In this document: piece after piece, positions 17,268-26,688 of the stretch
How the letters are laid out: each line of letters opens with the position of its first letter
How positions within the stretch are numbered: the stretch's first letter is position 1
Origin: Bifidobacterium hapali
GTDB lineage: Bacteria; Actinomycetota; Actinomycetes; Actinomycetales; Bifidobacteriaceae
DNA length: 61,362 bases
NCBI RefSeq assembly: GCF_002259755.1
Contig: NZ_MWWY01000015.1
Span: 1-61,362 of the forward strand
Direction: 5' to 3'
The notes under the pieces: generated by a model
Seen by the model: the letters and a program-made list of their open reading frames with translations, nothing else
Databases searched by the model: none
Told to the model about the DNA's origin: nothing
Program-made: the position numbers and the translations under genes

Positions 17268-19874
17268 CTAGGCGCGCAGTTGTGCGCCAAGTTCTCCAGC
17301 CTTGTCGACAATCGCCTTACGAATCACTTCGCTATCCTCAGCAGTCAGCGTGCGGTCAGGAGCGCGGAATACCACAGCAAAGGCGAGCGACTTCAAGCCT
17401 TCACCAATCTGGTCACCGGTGAACACGTCGAAGAGTTCAATCGACTCAAGTGTGTCACCTGCAGCCTGACGAATAACCGTCTCAAGCTGAGCAGCACTCA
17501 CTGAAGATGGCACCGTGAACGCAAGATCCTGCTTAACCGGCGGGAAAGTCGAAATTGGCTTCGCTTGTACCGGCTTACCATCGAGCGTCGCGAACAAGGC
17601 ATCAAGGTTCAGTTCAAACGCAGCAGAATGTGCTGGCAAGCCCAAAGCCTCATTGACATGAGGATGCAGTTCGCCAACCAATCCAACAAACGTGGTACCA
17701 GCCATCACACGAGCAGCTCGACCGGGATGCCACTGTACTGGTACATCATCCACAGCTGGCTGATCGAACTGAATATCTGCTCCCAGTCGGTCACTAATAC
17801 GACGAACTGCTTCAACCGCGTCGCTCCAGTCAACAGCACGCTTGCCGCCCAGCCAACCAGAATTCTCAGCCAAACCAGTCAATATACCAGCTACATGCAA
17901 CGGCTGATCAGGCAGGCCAGCATCAAGCGCAGCCAACTGCTCGTCAGTCGGCTTCATACCGCCCGGCAATGCAGGAATAGCCGGTGCATTCGGGTCCCAC
18001 AAGTACACATGGCCGATCTCGTACAACGCAATGTTTTCAAGACCACGACGCAGATTGAGCTGTACCGTACCAGCCAGCGTCGGTAGAATCTCACGGCGCA
18101 AATATGGTCGGTTGCCAGCAAGTGGATTCGTAATTTCCACGCTGATCGGCTTAATCGTCTCAGGATCGTAAGAGAACGCCTTGAAATCCTCGTCGCCGAC
18201 AAACGGATACGTCAGCGTCTCAACCATGCCGTATTCGGCTAGTTCGTTAGCAATCTCACGACGATGACGCTGCTCAGCAGTCAAACCGACCGCGCCCGAA
18301 ACCGGAGCCGCAGGAACAGTAACTGGAATCTCATCATAGCCAACGAGTCGAGCCACTTCCTCAACCAGATCACATGCCTCATTGAGGTCAGGCCGCCAGC
18401 TCGGTGCAGTTACCGAGAATTCACCGTTACCACCACCGGCCACGCGGCATCCAATATCAGTAAGAATGTCGCTGATACGGTTGACATCCAAGTCCAAACC
18501 AGCAACGCGGGACACTTCGCTCGCCTTGAAATGAATAGGACGACGGAATACCACGTTATTAACATCGGTCGGATGATCGCTCGGCTCGCCATTACCATAA
18601 CGAGATAGCAGCTCAGCAGCCATCTGCGCTGCGGCTGGCTGCAACTGTGAGTCAACACCACGCTCGAAACGGCGAGAAGCTTCAGACGGAATCTTGTGAC
18701 GACGAGCAGAACGCGCGATCGTCACCTGATCAAAGTGTGCCGCTTCAAGCAAGATGTTCTTAGTTTCAGCAGTAACTTCACCATATAGGCCACCCATTAC
18801 GCCAGCCAAGCCAAGGATACGCGACCCACGCTCACCATTCGGTGAATCCGTAATAAGTAGATCTTCAGTACTCAGCTCATGATCCTTGCCGTCGAGCGTA
18901 GTGAGATGTTCGCCTTCGTGAGCACGACGTACTACGATTGGACCTTCAATTTTGTCCATATCGTACGCATGCATCGGCTGGCCAAGATCAAGCATCACGT
19001 AATTAGTGACATCTACAGCCAGCGAAATCGAACGCATGCCAGCACGTACTAGACGACGACGCATCCAGTTTGGCGTATGCGCGTTCGGGTTGAATCCTCG
19101 CACAGCTCGCGCGTAATACCGGTCGCAACCAGGCACACCATGAATCGGATTGCTATCCTCGATAGACACTTCAATATCAGAAGTGACGTTCGGATCGCCC
19201 GATACAGCCGGAGCTTTCTCATTCAGCTCAACTGCTGGGTCCGTATAGGCAGCACCAGTCGAATGATGATATTCGCGGGCGACGCCACGGTAGGAGAATG
19301 CATAACCGCGATCCGGCGTAATGTTAATCTCCAGCAACGGCTGATCGAGATGCAGCAGATGCATAGCATCATCACCGGGCTTCAACGCCTCATATTCCGC
19401 AGGTGTGAAACCATAGTTGCGCAATAAGATGATGCCATCATGGCTGTCACCCAAACCAAGCTCACGTTCAGAAGCGCACATGCCATTGGAAATATGACCA
19501 TAGGTTTTGCGCGGTTCGATCTTGAAATCACCCGGCAACACGGCACCCGGCAAGGTTACGACAACCTTCTCTCCGGCAGCCATATTTGGCGCGCCACAGA
19601 TAATGCCACGCGGTACTTTGTTACCGTTCTCATCAGTCTCGTTCCACTCGTCACCGCAGTCAACATGGCACCAGTTGATAATCTTGCCATTCTTCTGCGG
19701 TTCAGGCGTAGCGTCAACGACATAGCCAACAACAATCGGACCCGTAACCTGAGAAGAGTGAATCTCTTCCTCCTCAAGACCAACCTTGACAAGGTCCTTA
19801 GCAAGCTGCTCGTAGGTCAACCCTTCCGGAACTTCGACATGGTCCTTAAGCCAATCAATGTCAATCATGGGCAT
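17268..19874 (-). CDS. pheT: Phenylalanine-tRNA ligase beta subunit
   Basis: An 868-residue beta chain of the (alpha-beta)2 enzyme. Domains in order: tRNA-binding OB-like domain (residues about 40-160), B3/4 editing domain (about 220-400, with LDLGQPMHAYD), B5 domain (about 430-510), a catalytic-like core, and the C-terminal ferredoxin-fold anticodon-binding domain (STFPPVKQDLAFTVP to the end). The length fits the family. Its start at 19874 follows the pheS stop by six bases. An ATG at 19868 (MIDIDWLKDHVE) is an equally plausible start, since this is where family alignments usually begin. Confidence 0.97.
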   Translation of the reverse strand: MPMIDIDWLKDHVEVPEGLTYEQLAKDLVKVGLEEEEIHSSQVTGPIVVGYVVDATPEPQKNGKIINWCHVDCGDEWNETDENGNKVPRGIICGAPNMAAGEKVVVTLPGAVLPGDFKIEPRKTYGHISNGMCASERELGLGDSHDGIILLRNYGFTPAEYEALKPGDDAMHLLHLDQPLLEINITPDRGYAFSYRGVAREYHHSTGAAYTDPAVELNEKAPAVSGDPNVTSDIEVSIEDSNPIHGVPGCDRYYARAVRGFNPNAHTPNWMRRRLVRAGMRSISLAVDVTNYVMLDLGQPMHAYDMDKIEGPIVVRRAHEGEHLTTLDGKDHELSTEDLLITDSPNGERGSRILGLAGVMGGLYGEVTAETKNILLEAAHFDQVTIARSARRHKIPSEASRRFERGVDSQLQPAAAQMAAELLSRYGNGEPSDHPTDVNNVVFRRPIHFKASEVSRVAGLDLDVNRISDILTDIGCRVAGGGNGEFSVTAPSWRPDLNEACDLVEEVARLVGYDEIPVTVPAAPVSGAVGLTAEQRHRREIANELAEYGMVETLTYPFVGDEDFKAFSYDPETIKPISVEITNPLAGNRPYLRREILPTLAGTVQLNLRRGLENIALYEIGHVYLWDPNAPAIPALPGGMKPTDEQLAALDAGLPDQPLHVAGILTGLAENSGWLGGKRAVDWSDAVEAVRRISDRLGADIQFDQPAVDDVPVQWHPGRAARVMAGTTFVGLVGELHPHVNEALGLPAHSAAFELNLDALFATLDGKPVQAKPISTFPPVKQDLAFTVPSSVSAAQLETVIRQAAGDTLESIELFDVFTGDQIGEGLKSLAFAVVFRAPDRTLTAEDSEVIRKAIVDKAGELGAQLRA

Positions 19875-19880
19875 GGGCTA

Positions 19881-20936
19881 TCACTCCCCCATCACAAACT
19901 GTTCACTGAATCGCACGTCGCCTTCAACAAGGTCGTGCATGTCATTGATGTCATGGCGCAGCAGCAGCGTACGCTCTACGCCAACGCCGAACGCGAAACC
20001 GGTGTACACATCCGGGTCAATACCAGCAGACTTGAGCACGTTCGGATTAACCATGCCACAGCCACCCCATTCGAGCCAGCCGGCACCACCCTTCTTATCC
20101 GGGAACCACAGATCAAGTTCAGCACTCGGCTCCGTGAACGGGAAATAGCTCGGGCGCAAACGCGTCTTAGCTTCCGGGCCAAACATCGCAACCGCGAGCT
20201 TGTCCAGAACACCCTTCAAATCAGCCATTGTCAGATGCTTGTCAACAGCGAGCGCTTCACACTGGTGGAACACTGGGGTATGCGTAGCATCAAGCTCATC
20301 AGTACGGAACACACGGCCCGGGCTTGCAATGTACAGCGGAACACCGCGAGTAATGAGTGCGCGTACCTGATCAGCTGAGGTCTGCGTGCGCACGACCATG
20401 TTAGAGCCGACAAAACCAGCAGCATCCTTCGCCTGATTACCCTTGACGTAGAATGTGTCCTGCATCTGACGGGCCGGATGGTCAGGTCCGAAGTTGAGCG
20501 CATCGAAGTTGTACCATTCGCTTTCCACCTCAGGACCAGCGGAAATCTGCCAGCCCATTGAGGTGAAGAAGTCCTCGAAATCTTCCATAATACGCGAAAT
20601 TGGATGACGTGCACCGAGCGGCTTACGGTTCACCGGCAGAGTCATGTCGACGGTTTCTGCGGCAAGTGCTTTGGCTTCTTCATCGGCCTTAACCTGCGCT
20701 TCCTTGGCGCCGAAAGCACGACCGAAATCGGCACGCAGCTTGCCCATGAGCTTACCGGCGTCTTTCTTCTGATCAACGGGCAGTGAGCCGATGGCTTTAC
20801 TCGCCAACGTCAATACGCCGATGACTTCGCTTTTAATAGCTTTGAGTTCCTCCGAGCTGGAGGCATTCTCGATTTTCGCTATGCCGTTGGTGACCGCGTC
20901 GGTCACGGCCTGGGCATCGAATTGCGCTTCTGCCAC
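19881..20936 (-). CDS. pheS: Phenylalanine-tRNA ligase alpha subunit
   Basis: A 351-residue class II synthetase subunit: N-terminal coiled coil, then the catalytic core with motif 2 [12 protein letters not shown]...[13 protein letters not shown] and motif 3 [24 protein letters not shown]. The GTG at 20936 (VAEAQFD) is preceded by AAGGAAAGG at six bases and gives the expected N-terminus; an ATG at 20966 would add ten residues and has no ribosome site. It is co-transcribed with pheT. No T-box or leader-peptide attenuator is recognisable in the 165 bases upstream. Confidence 0.96.
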   Translation of the reverse strand: MAEAQFDAQAVTDAVTNGIAKIENASSSEELKAIKSEVIGVLTLASKAIGSLPVDQKKDAGKLMGKLRADFGRAFGAKEAQVKADEEAKALAAETVDMTLPVNRKPLGARHPISRIMEDFEDFFTSMGWQISAGPEVESEWYNFDALNFGPDHPARQMQDTFYVKGNQAKDAAGFVGSNMVVRTQTSADQVRALITRGVPLYIASPGRVFRTDELDATHTPVFHQCEALAVDKHLTMADLKGVLDKLAVAMFGPEAKTRLRPSYFPFTEPSAELDLWFPDKKGGAGWLEWGGCGMVNPNVLKSAGIDPDVYTGFAFGVGVERTLLLRHDINDMHDLVEGDVRFSEQFVMGE

Positions 20937-21101
20937 GAGCACCCTTTCCTTGACTGTGCTGTGCATGTCGCAACAACATGCATGTTCAAGCGTTAAACCA
21001 ACTTCCCATTGTCCTTATATGACTCGACATAGGACAGTCATGAGGCTTCATTATTGGTCATTGATAACATTGATAACATTGGTTTTTGGCAAGTCACTGT
21101 G

Positions 21102-22076
21102 TCACTGTCGTGTCATTGCGAGGCTCATCAGCATGACCGCCGCACTGGTGGCAAGATTCAGTGATTCAGCTTTGCCATAGATTGGAATGGATACGATACG
21201 GTCACTGTTGTCAAGAATCGCTTCTGGTAAACCACGTGCCTCGTTACCGAACAAAATCGCTTCTCCATTAGACGCATAGGCACGTCCGACTCGTTCAGCG
21301 AGCACGTCTGGAAGACTGTCTGGCGTATGCGTTTCAGTACCATATACGTCAGCAGCGATGATTCGCATGTGATGTTCGGATGCCCAGTCAAAGAATTCGT
21401 CGGTACGCATTGCGATAACCGGTAAGTGGAATAGTGAGCCGGCAGTAGAACGAATCACCTTGGGATTGAACACGTCCACGCAATCGTCAACAAATATGAC
21501 AGCTGCGCAGCCTGCCGCATCAGCTGCACGAATCACAGTACCAGCATTGCCGGGATCGCGCACTTGCCAGAATGCGGCAACGTTTGCACAATCAGTGACG
21601 GTTGTATCACCAGTATCACCCGCAATGCGACCGGCAACATCATTCGCATCGTGATCATCAGCGTTCGGTTTGCTACTGGTATCATTCGTCTGCGCGTTGT
21701 CGAACCGCATAGTCTGTACCATCGCATCTATATCACCGACTGCGACAATACCTTGCGCATCTGCGCTGATTTTTGCCATAACATCGCGAGTAACTTTATG
21801 CACGTAAATACCTGCTGCCAACGCGCGGCTGGCAATGGTTGCGATAACAGGCCCTGCGATCGGCGCATCCGGTTCACTACCGGACGCCTCAACATACAGA
21901 TCACGCACTACTTCGGGACGCCATGCAACAACTTCGCGTACAGACTGCGGTCCTTCAATAAGAAAACGACCAACGCGTTCACGAGTTCTACGGTTGGCAA
22001 GATCAGATACGCGGCGGATGCGTTCGGCCTTCACATTGGCCAGTACTTCAGCGGAAATCGGCATGTCTGCCACCAT
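21102..22076 (-). CDS. SpoU/TrmH-family RNA methyltransferase
   Basis: A 324-residue member of the SPOUT superfamily that probably 2'-O-methylates 23S rRNA. The N-terminal RNA-binding substrate domain (NRRTRERVGRFLIEGPQSVREVV) precedes the knotted catalytic domain with QVRDPGNAGTVIRAADAAGCAAVIF (motif 1), ILFGNEARGLPEAIL (motif 2) and VSIPIYGKAESLNLATSAAVML (motif 3). An acidic, low-complexity insert (about residues 135-165, TNDTSSKPNADDHDANDVAG) interrupts the central region. It is immediately upstream of pheS on the same strand, a common bacterial pairing. ATGs at 22076 and 22064 are both possible starts. Confidence 0.9.
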   Translation of the reverse strand: MVADMPISAEVLANVKAERIRRVSDLANRRTRERVGRFLIEGPQSVREVVAWRPEVVRDLYVEASGSEPDAPIAGPVIATIASRALAAGIYVHKVTRDVMAKISADAQGIVAVGDIDAMVQTMRFDNAQTNDTSSKPNADDHDANDVAGRIAGDTGDTTVTDCANVAAFWQVRDPGNAGTVIRAADAAGCAAVIFVDDCVDVFNPKVIRSTAGSLFHLPVIAMRTDEFFDWASEHHMRIIAADVYGTETHTPDSLPDVLAERVGRAYASNGEAILFGNEARGLPEAILDNSDRIVSIPIYGKAESLNLATSAAVMLMSLAMTRQ

Positions 22077-22157
22077 ACCCTATGCCCGCTATGAAGTTGA
22101 TATCCAAACGGCATAGAGTATTCGTCAGCATTGGCAACGGCTCGGCGGTACACATGA

Positions 22158-22196
22158 CATATTGAAGGATCTCATCCGTATGCTCTCATGTACCGC
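22158..22196. repeat. Imperfect inverted repeat before the TrmH gene
   Basis: GGCGGTACACATGA at about 22144 and TCATGTACCGCC at about 22184 pair with a two-base bulge. They lie in the 174-bp gap between the TrmH start and the stop of the minus-strand isomerase gene farther left. I regard this as a possible structured leader or relic terminator; nothing else is visible in the gap. Confidence 0.35.
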
Positions 22197-22250
22197 CATG
22201 TTATCCAATACAGAGTTATTCAATACAGGCCGTTGACCGTTTGTAGCGAT

Positions 22251-23093
22251 TTACAATGGCCAGTATGGTGCCACTTCCTTATCGAACGAGTCGGCAACTT
22301 TTGTAGCTACTTGATCGAACGGCGTATCCCAGACAGCTTGGTTGAAAATTTCACATTCGATATCACCACGCCAGCCAGTAGCCGCAACCGCTTGCGTCAG
22401 TGACATAAAGTCGATTACTCCTTCGCCCATGTAGTGACGTGACAGTAGTACATCCTTTTCAAACGGAGTACGATAATCGCACACCTGATAGGTTGCGATA
22501 CGTCCTTCCCGACCAGCGCGAGCGATTGAGTCAAGCACTTGTGGGTCCCAGAAAATGTGGAACGTATCGACAGTTACACCCACCGCTTTCGGATTGAACG
22601 GTGCGGCAAGATCGAGCGCCTGCCCGAGCGTCGAAACGCAAGCACGGTCAGTGCAGTACATTGGATGCAACGGTTCGATAGCGAGTGTAACATCAGCCGC
22701 GAGCGCATCTGATTCGAGTTCAGCGAGCGCATCTGCTACGCGAGCACGCGCGCCAATAAGATCCTTGGAACCTTCTGGCAGTCCGCCGACAACGAGTACT
22801 AATACCTTGCAGCCAAACGCGGCAGTTTCTTCGATAAGTTTGCGATTATCGTCAATGGATGCGCGGCGAGCAGGACCTTCTGGCATAGTGAAGAAACCGC
22901 CACGGCACATGGTCGATACACGCAGACCGGAGTCAGCAACCATCTTTACCGCCGTATCGAGTCCGACTGCTTCAACAGGCTCACGCCACAAACCGACGCT
23001 CTGATAACCGGCTTTCGTGAGAGTATCAAGTGTTTGGCGAAGATCGGCATATTTGATCGTCGCCTGATTCATAGACAGAATCGGATTGGTCAT
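22251..23093 (-). CDS. Sugar phosphate isomerase/epimerase-like TIM-barrel protein
   Basis: A 280-residue xylose-isomerase-like TIM barrel (AP_endonuc_2 family). Metal-site candidates typical of the family are the glutamate in LAIEPLHPM, the aspartate/histidine pair in VGVTVDTFHIFWDP and the glutamate in DIECEIFN near the C-terminus. Related proteins isomerise or epimerise keto sugars, act on inosose or hydroxypyruvate, or eliminate oxidised glycosides. It is the last gene of a minus-strand trio with a DUF993 protein and a Gfo/Idh dehydrogenase, which suggests it acts on a sugar oxidised by the latter. The exact substrate is unknown. Confidence 0.82.
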   Translation of the reverse strand: MTNPILSMNQATIKYADLRQTLDTLTKAGYQSVGLWREPVEAVGLDTAVKMVADSGLRVSTMCRGGFFTMPEGPARRASIDDNRKLIEETAAFGCKVLVLVVGGLPEGSKDLIGARARVADALAELESDALAADVTLAIEPLHPMYCTDRACVSTLGQALDLAAPFNPKAVGVTVDTFHIFWDPQVLDSIARAGREGRIATYQVCDYRTPFEKDVLLSRHYMGEGVIDFMSLTQAVAATGWRGDIECEIFNQAVWDTPFDQVATKVADSFDKEVAPYWPL

Positions 23094-23176
23094 AACGTAT
23101 CGCTTCCTTGTATTGAAAAACGTGCACTAAAAATGTGCGTTTATGAACTACTCAACGTGCGGATGAGGAATCTGGT

Positions 23177-24397
23177 CTACTTAATGCCGTTAATAGCGAG
23201 TAGCGCATTCCAACGTTGCGCAGCGAGTTCAGGTTGTTCAAATGCACCGCAATCATTTGCGAGCTCTACGACACGGCTCAGATTCGGCAGACTACGCGCT
23301 GATTGCAGTCCACCAACCATTTGGAAGGCTGGTTGGTGACCGTTAAGCCAGCTCATAAAAGCTACAGAGGTCTTGTAGAACTCGGTGGGATGCACGAACA
23401 CCTGCTGAGCGAGTGCTTGCGTGGGTTCGAGAATACGCAAGTATTCCGCTTCGTCACCTCGGTCAAGTGCTTGAATTGCCGCAGATGCGTGCGGTGCAAG
23501 TACTGAGAATGCACCAAGTAACGCATTGGAGTGCATAACAGCTTGACCACCATGTTTGGGATCATCTTGTTCACTGTCTTTGATGAGGTCAACATAGTGG
23601 AAGTCGTCGCCGGTGAGCATCATTGTGCCTTCCGGCAGCATGGCACGCATGTAGCGTTCGGAATCAGCATCGAGCAGTGACATTTTCACGCCGCGTACTT
23701 TGCCTGGATTATGTTCGATGATGTCAAGCACTGTCTTGGATGCTTCATGCCAGTCAGGAGAACCAAAATAGCCGTGCAGTTGTGCGTCGAAGACTTCGCC
23801 GAGCCAGTGCAAGATAGCCGGCTGCTTGGCTGCACCGATCACCTCGTCATATACTTTGACGTAATCTGCAGCGCTACGGGCGGTACGGCAGAGGTGACGC
23901 GAACACATGATAACGGGACCATCACCAGCCTGCTCGCATACGTCAAGCTGTTCAAGATACGCATCAACAATCTGCGCAAGTGTATAGTCACCGTCTGGCT
24001 CAAGTTGATCAGTGTTCACGCCAACCGACACGAGATCAGCTACCGACCGTCCCCAGCCTTCATGCTCCGCGTATTCTCGTGCTGCCGCTCCTGAACGCTG
24101 CATAAGTTCAGCAGTAGCAGCCCAATCCATACCAAGATTGCGCTGTGCAGTATCCATGCAGTCTGCTACACCCAATCCCCACGACCAGATCATACGGCGA
24201 AAACCGATGGTCGCATCCCAATCAACTTGTGCGGGCTGGCCGGGCGTATTGTTCGCCCATGCCAACGGTACAACATGCGCGGCCGCATACGCGACACGCG
24301 ACGTCAATGGATGCGTAGGCTTTACAAATGCCGGCGCTGGTCTCGCTTCGATTGTTCTTGTTGCGCCATTGTCGTCAATCACCGTGAATTGAGTCAT
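23177..24397 (-). CDS. DUF993 protein (dihydrodipicolinate synthase/aldolase-like)
   Basis: A 406-residue protein of the DUF993 group, distantly related to class I aldolases of the DHDPS family. Visible conserved-looking segments are AWANNTPGQPAQVDWDATIGFRR, GDGPVIMCSRHLCRTA, AILHWLGEVFDAQLHGYFG, KVRGVKMSLLDADSERYMR (a strand-lysine position expected for a Schiff base in this fold), and DDFHYVDLI. No member of this family has a function I can name with confidence. Its fixed position between a Gfo/Idh dehydrogenase and an isomerase-like TIM barrel suggests a retro-aldol step in sugar or sugar-acid degradation. The gaps on both sides are short (82 and 56 bp), consistent with one operon. Confidence 0.8.
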   Translation of the reverse strand: MTQFTVIDDNGATRTIEARPAPAFVKPTHPLTSRVAYAAAHVVPLAWANNTPGQPAQVDWDATIGFRRMIWSWGLGVADCMDTAQRNLGMDWAATAELMQRSGAAAREYAEHEGWGRSVADLVSVGVNTDQLEPDGDYTLAQIVDAYLEQLDVCEQAGDGPVIMCSRHLCRTARSAADYVKVYDEVIGAAKQPAILHWLGEVFDAQLHGYFGSPDWHEASKTVLDIIEHNPGKVRGVKMSLLDADSERYMRAMLPEGTMMLTGDDFHYVDLIKDSEQDDPKHGGQAVMHSNALLGAFSVLAPHASAAIQALDRGDEAEYLRILEPTQALAQQVFVHPTEFYKTSVAFMSWLNGHQPAFQMVGGLQSARSLPNLSRVVELANDCGAFEQPELAAQRWNALLAINGIK

Positions 24398-24453
24398 AGT
24401 TATTTCCTTTCAACCATCACGTATCAAGCATCCCAGCTGCAGGCTTGCTGATT

Positions 24454-25605
24454 TCAGTAACGACCGTCTGGCACCAGTACTTTCGCACCTTGAGATGCAG
24501 ACTCATAGCCGAGTTCAGCCAGACGCACACCGCGAGCTCCAGAAGCAAAGTCGTACGGGTAATCCGTACCTTCAGCCAGTGAACGGATAAACTCTTCCCA
24601 CTGAACCTTGAAACCGTTCTCAAAGGTTTCGTCAGTGTTGATTTCCTGCCATCCGGCCATGTAATCATGTGGGTCCGGTACATCTGGATTCCAGAATGCT
24701 TTCGGAGTCACGTCGCGTACTTGAATCTCAGCGCCAAACAATCCAACTACCGCTGAGCCATGCGTACCGTCAATCTGGAATTCAAGCAATTCGTTGCGGT
24801 ATACGCGCGTATTCCACGAGGAATTCATCTGCACAGTGATGCCATTGTCAAGCTCGAAAATCGCATAGGCTGCGTCCTCAGCAGTAGCCTCGTACTTATT
24901 GCCCTGTTCATCCCAGCGTTCGGGAATTTCTGTTTTTGCTTGCGCGTACACGGACTTGATATGACCGAACAGTCCTTCAATCACGTAGTTCCAGTGCGGG
25001 AACATGTCGGAGATAATGCCACCGCCAAGCTCTTTCTTATAGTTCCAGCTCGGACGCTGCGATTGACGCCAGTCGCCTTCAAACACCCAATAACCGAATT
25101 CACCATGCACGGACAGAATACGACCGAAGAAACCAGAGTTGATCAGTCGACGCAATTTGAGTAGGCCCGGCAGGAAGAGTTTGTCATGTACCACGCCAGT
25201 TTTCACGCCTTGAGCTTCAGCCAATTGTACGAGTTCGCGCGCATCTTCGTATGTTTCTGCGATCGGCTTTTCTGTATAGATATCTTTGCCAGCCGCGATA
25301 GCTTTCTTGATAGCATCAGGGCGAGCAGAGGTGACGAGAAAATCAGCATACAGTGGGTAGGCTGGGTCCGCGAGAACCGAGTCAAGGTCGGTAGTGTACT
25401 TGAGCCCACCATGCTTTTCGGATGCTTCCTTGAGTTTGGATTCGTGACGGCCGGCAAGAATCGGGTCGAGCTGGACATGTGAGCCGTCCGAAAGTTCTAC
25501 ACCTCCTTGCTCAATGATAGGCAAGATGGACCGGCACAAGTGTTGACGGTATCCCATACGTCCAGTAGCACCGTTGAGGATTACTCCGATGGTCTTGTCT
25601 GCCAT
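24454..25605 (-). CDS. Gfo/Idh/MocA-family oxidoreductase
   Basis: A 383-residue NAD(P)-dependent sugar dehydrogenase or related enzyme. The Rossmann start GVILNGATGRMGYRQHL is followed by the EKP motif YTEKPIAETYEDA (about residues 106-118; the lysine is catalytic in the family) and a C-terminal substrate domain with GEFGYWVFEGDW and GGGIISDMFPHWNYVIEGLFG, which holds the aspartate/histidine motif (D-x4-W/H) of the active site. The ATG at 25605 (MADKTIG) follows AAAGGA by nine bases; upstream in-frame starts do not. It is the first gene of the minus-strand trio and faces the operator-rich divergent region, so it is probably induced by LacI derepression. Confidence 0.88.
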   Translation of the reverse strand: MADKTIGVILNGATGRMGYRQHLCRSILPIIEQGGVELSDGSHVQLDPILAGRHESKLKEASEKHGGLKYTTDLDSVLADPAYPLYADFLVTSARPDAIKKAIAAGKDIYTEKPIAETYEDARELVQLAEAQGVKTGVVHDKLFLPGLLKLRRLINSGFFGRILSVHGEFGYWVFEGDWRQSQRPSWNYKKELGGGIISDMFPHWNYVIEGLFGHIKSVYAQAKTEIPERWDEQGNKYEATAEDAAYAIFELDNGITVQMNSSWNTRVYRNELLEFQIDGTHGSAVVGLFGAEIQVRDVTPKAFWNPDVPDPHDYMAGWQEINTDETFENGFKVQWEEFIRSLAEGTDYPYDFASGARGVRLAELGYESASQGAKVLVPDGRY

Positions 25606-25941
25606 GATGTTCAGTCCTTTCACTGATTGCGGCTTTGCAGTCACGGTTGGTTATTCCACGCTGGACCAGCAGTCTGAAATACTGTGCTATATCACAAACT
25701 TTCGGTAAGCGCTTTCCATTAGCTATCACTATACACAGCATCGAGATGTAATGCAAATCACAGAAACGCCGATTACAGAACTGCTCACACCGCATATTCA
25801 TCACAGTTGACACTCATTAAGGTAAGCGATTACATATCGCTACCACACGTCGGCTTGACATTTCACCACCGTTAGTTTAACGTAAAACCATCGCTAGTAA
25901 AACGTACAACATCGCGGTAGCAGCACGCAAAGGAGACAGCT
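25606..25941. promoter_or_regulatory. Operator-rich divergent promoter region of the glycoside locus
   Basis: This 336-bp gap separates the dehydrogenase and AEC genes. It contains four LacI-type sites: GGTAAGCGCTTTCC (25704-25717), GGTAAGCGATTAC (25821-25833), GTTTAACGTAAAAC (25875-25888) and GTAAAACGTACAAC (25897-25910). The last two are related to each other and start 22 bp apart, two helical turns. A central CG flanked by symmetrical arms is the LacI-family hallmark. The likely binder is the LacI protein encoded at 28417. The pair near 25875-25910 lies 32-67 bases upstream of the AEC start, where it could block transcription. Confidence 0.6.
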
Positions 25942-26688
25942 GTGAGCCAGTTGATGAAACCACTGACATTCCTACTGATCATCTTGATTGGCTACATACT
26001 CAAACGATGCGGTTTATTTGGCCAACGTGATTACTGCATTATGCAGGTGGTAGTGTTCGATGTGACACTGCCGGCGTCTATTCTCGTATCGTTCGCCACA
26101 AATCCGCACAGCGCTTCCCTACTGTGGGTTACCCTGTTTGGCTTTTTGGCCGCGTTTATTCCAGTACCATTCGTCTTTCTTGCCACGCGACGACGACCAG
26201 TCGCTGAACGCGCGTTTCTTATGCTGAACACGTCTGGATATAACATTGGCAACTTTTGTTTCCCGCTATTACAAGCATTTTACGGTTCATCAGCAATTGT
26301 GACAGGAGCAATGTTCGACATCGGCAATGCGGTGATGACTACCGCAGGTAGCAACGTTATGACCACATCGCTTTTGCACGTTGACCCCAGCCGACCAATC
26401 ACCGAACAGCGTGCCGGAAACGCACCAACACTCCCCTATACGAAGCCCGCTACCATCGAAGGACGTCGTCTTGCTCGCAGAGCACGGCTCAAAGCGATTG
26501 CACTCGGATTCTTGAAATCAGGACCGTTCGACATGTATATGATCATGACGCTCGTTGTTTTGTTCAATTTGCCGATTCCTGCAATACTCGCACAAGTACT
26601 GACACCTCTGGCAAATGCGAATCCATTCTGTTCGATGCTTATGGTCGGAAGGAGATCCCATGACTGCCACATGTCACATCACCGTTGA
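25942..26688 (+). pseudogene. AEC-family transporter, truncated at the C-terminus
   Basis: An auxin-efflux-carrier-type permease missing its end. Members have about 310 residues and ten helices. Here helices 1-5 (LTFLLIILIGYILKRCGLF to the GYNIGNFCFPLLQAFYG motif) and a basic linker are followed by two helices (DMYMIMTLVVLFNLPIPAIL and the ANPFCSMLMVG segment). At about 26647 the sequence passes directly into the ribosome site of the next gene and the frame ends in 14 unrelated residues (RRSHDCHMSHHR). The last three helices are absent. The GTG at 25942 follows AAAGGAGA. AEC proteins carry small organic acids or sugars; this one is probably inactive. Confidence 0.78.

Noticed and set aside
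20937..21101. Possible T-box or attenuator before pheS
   Set aside because: No T-box consensus, specifier loop or Phe-rich leader peptide is visible.
22080..22250. Possible tRNA gene in the gap before the isomerase gene
   Set aside because: The inverted repeat there lacks a TPsiC-like arm and an acceptor stem; it does not fold as a tRNA.
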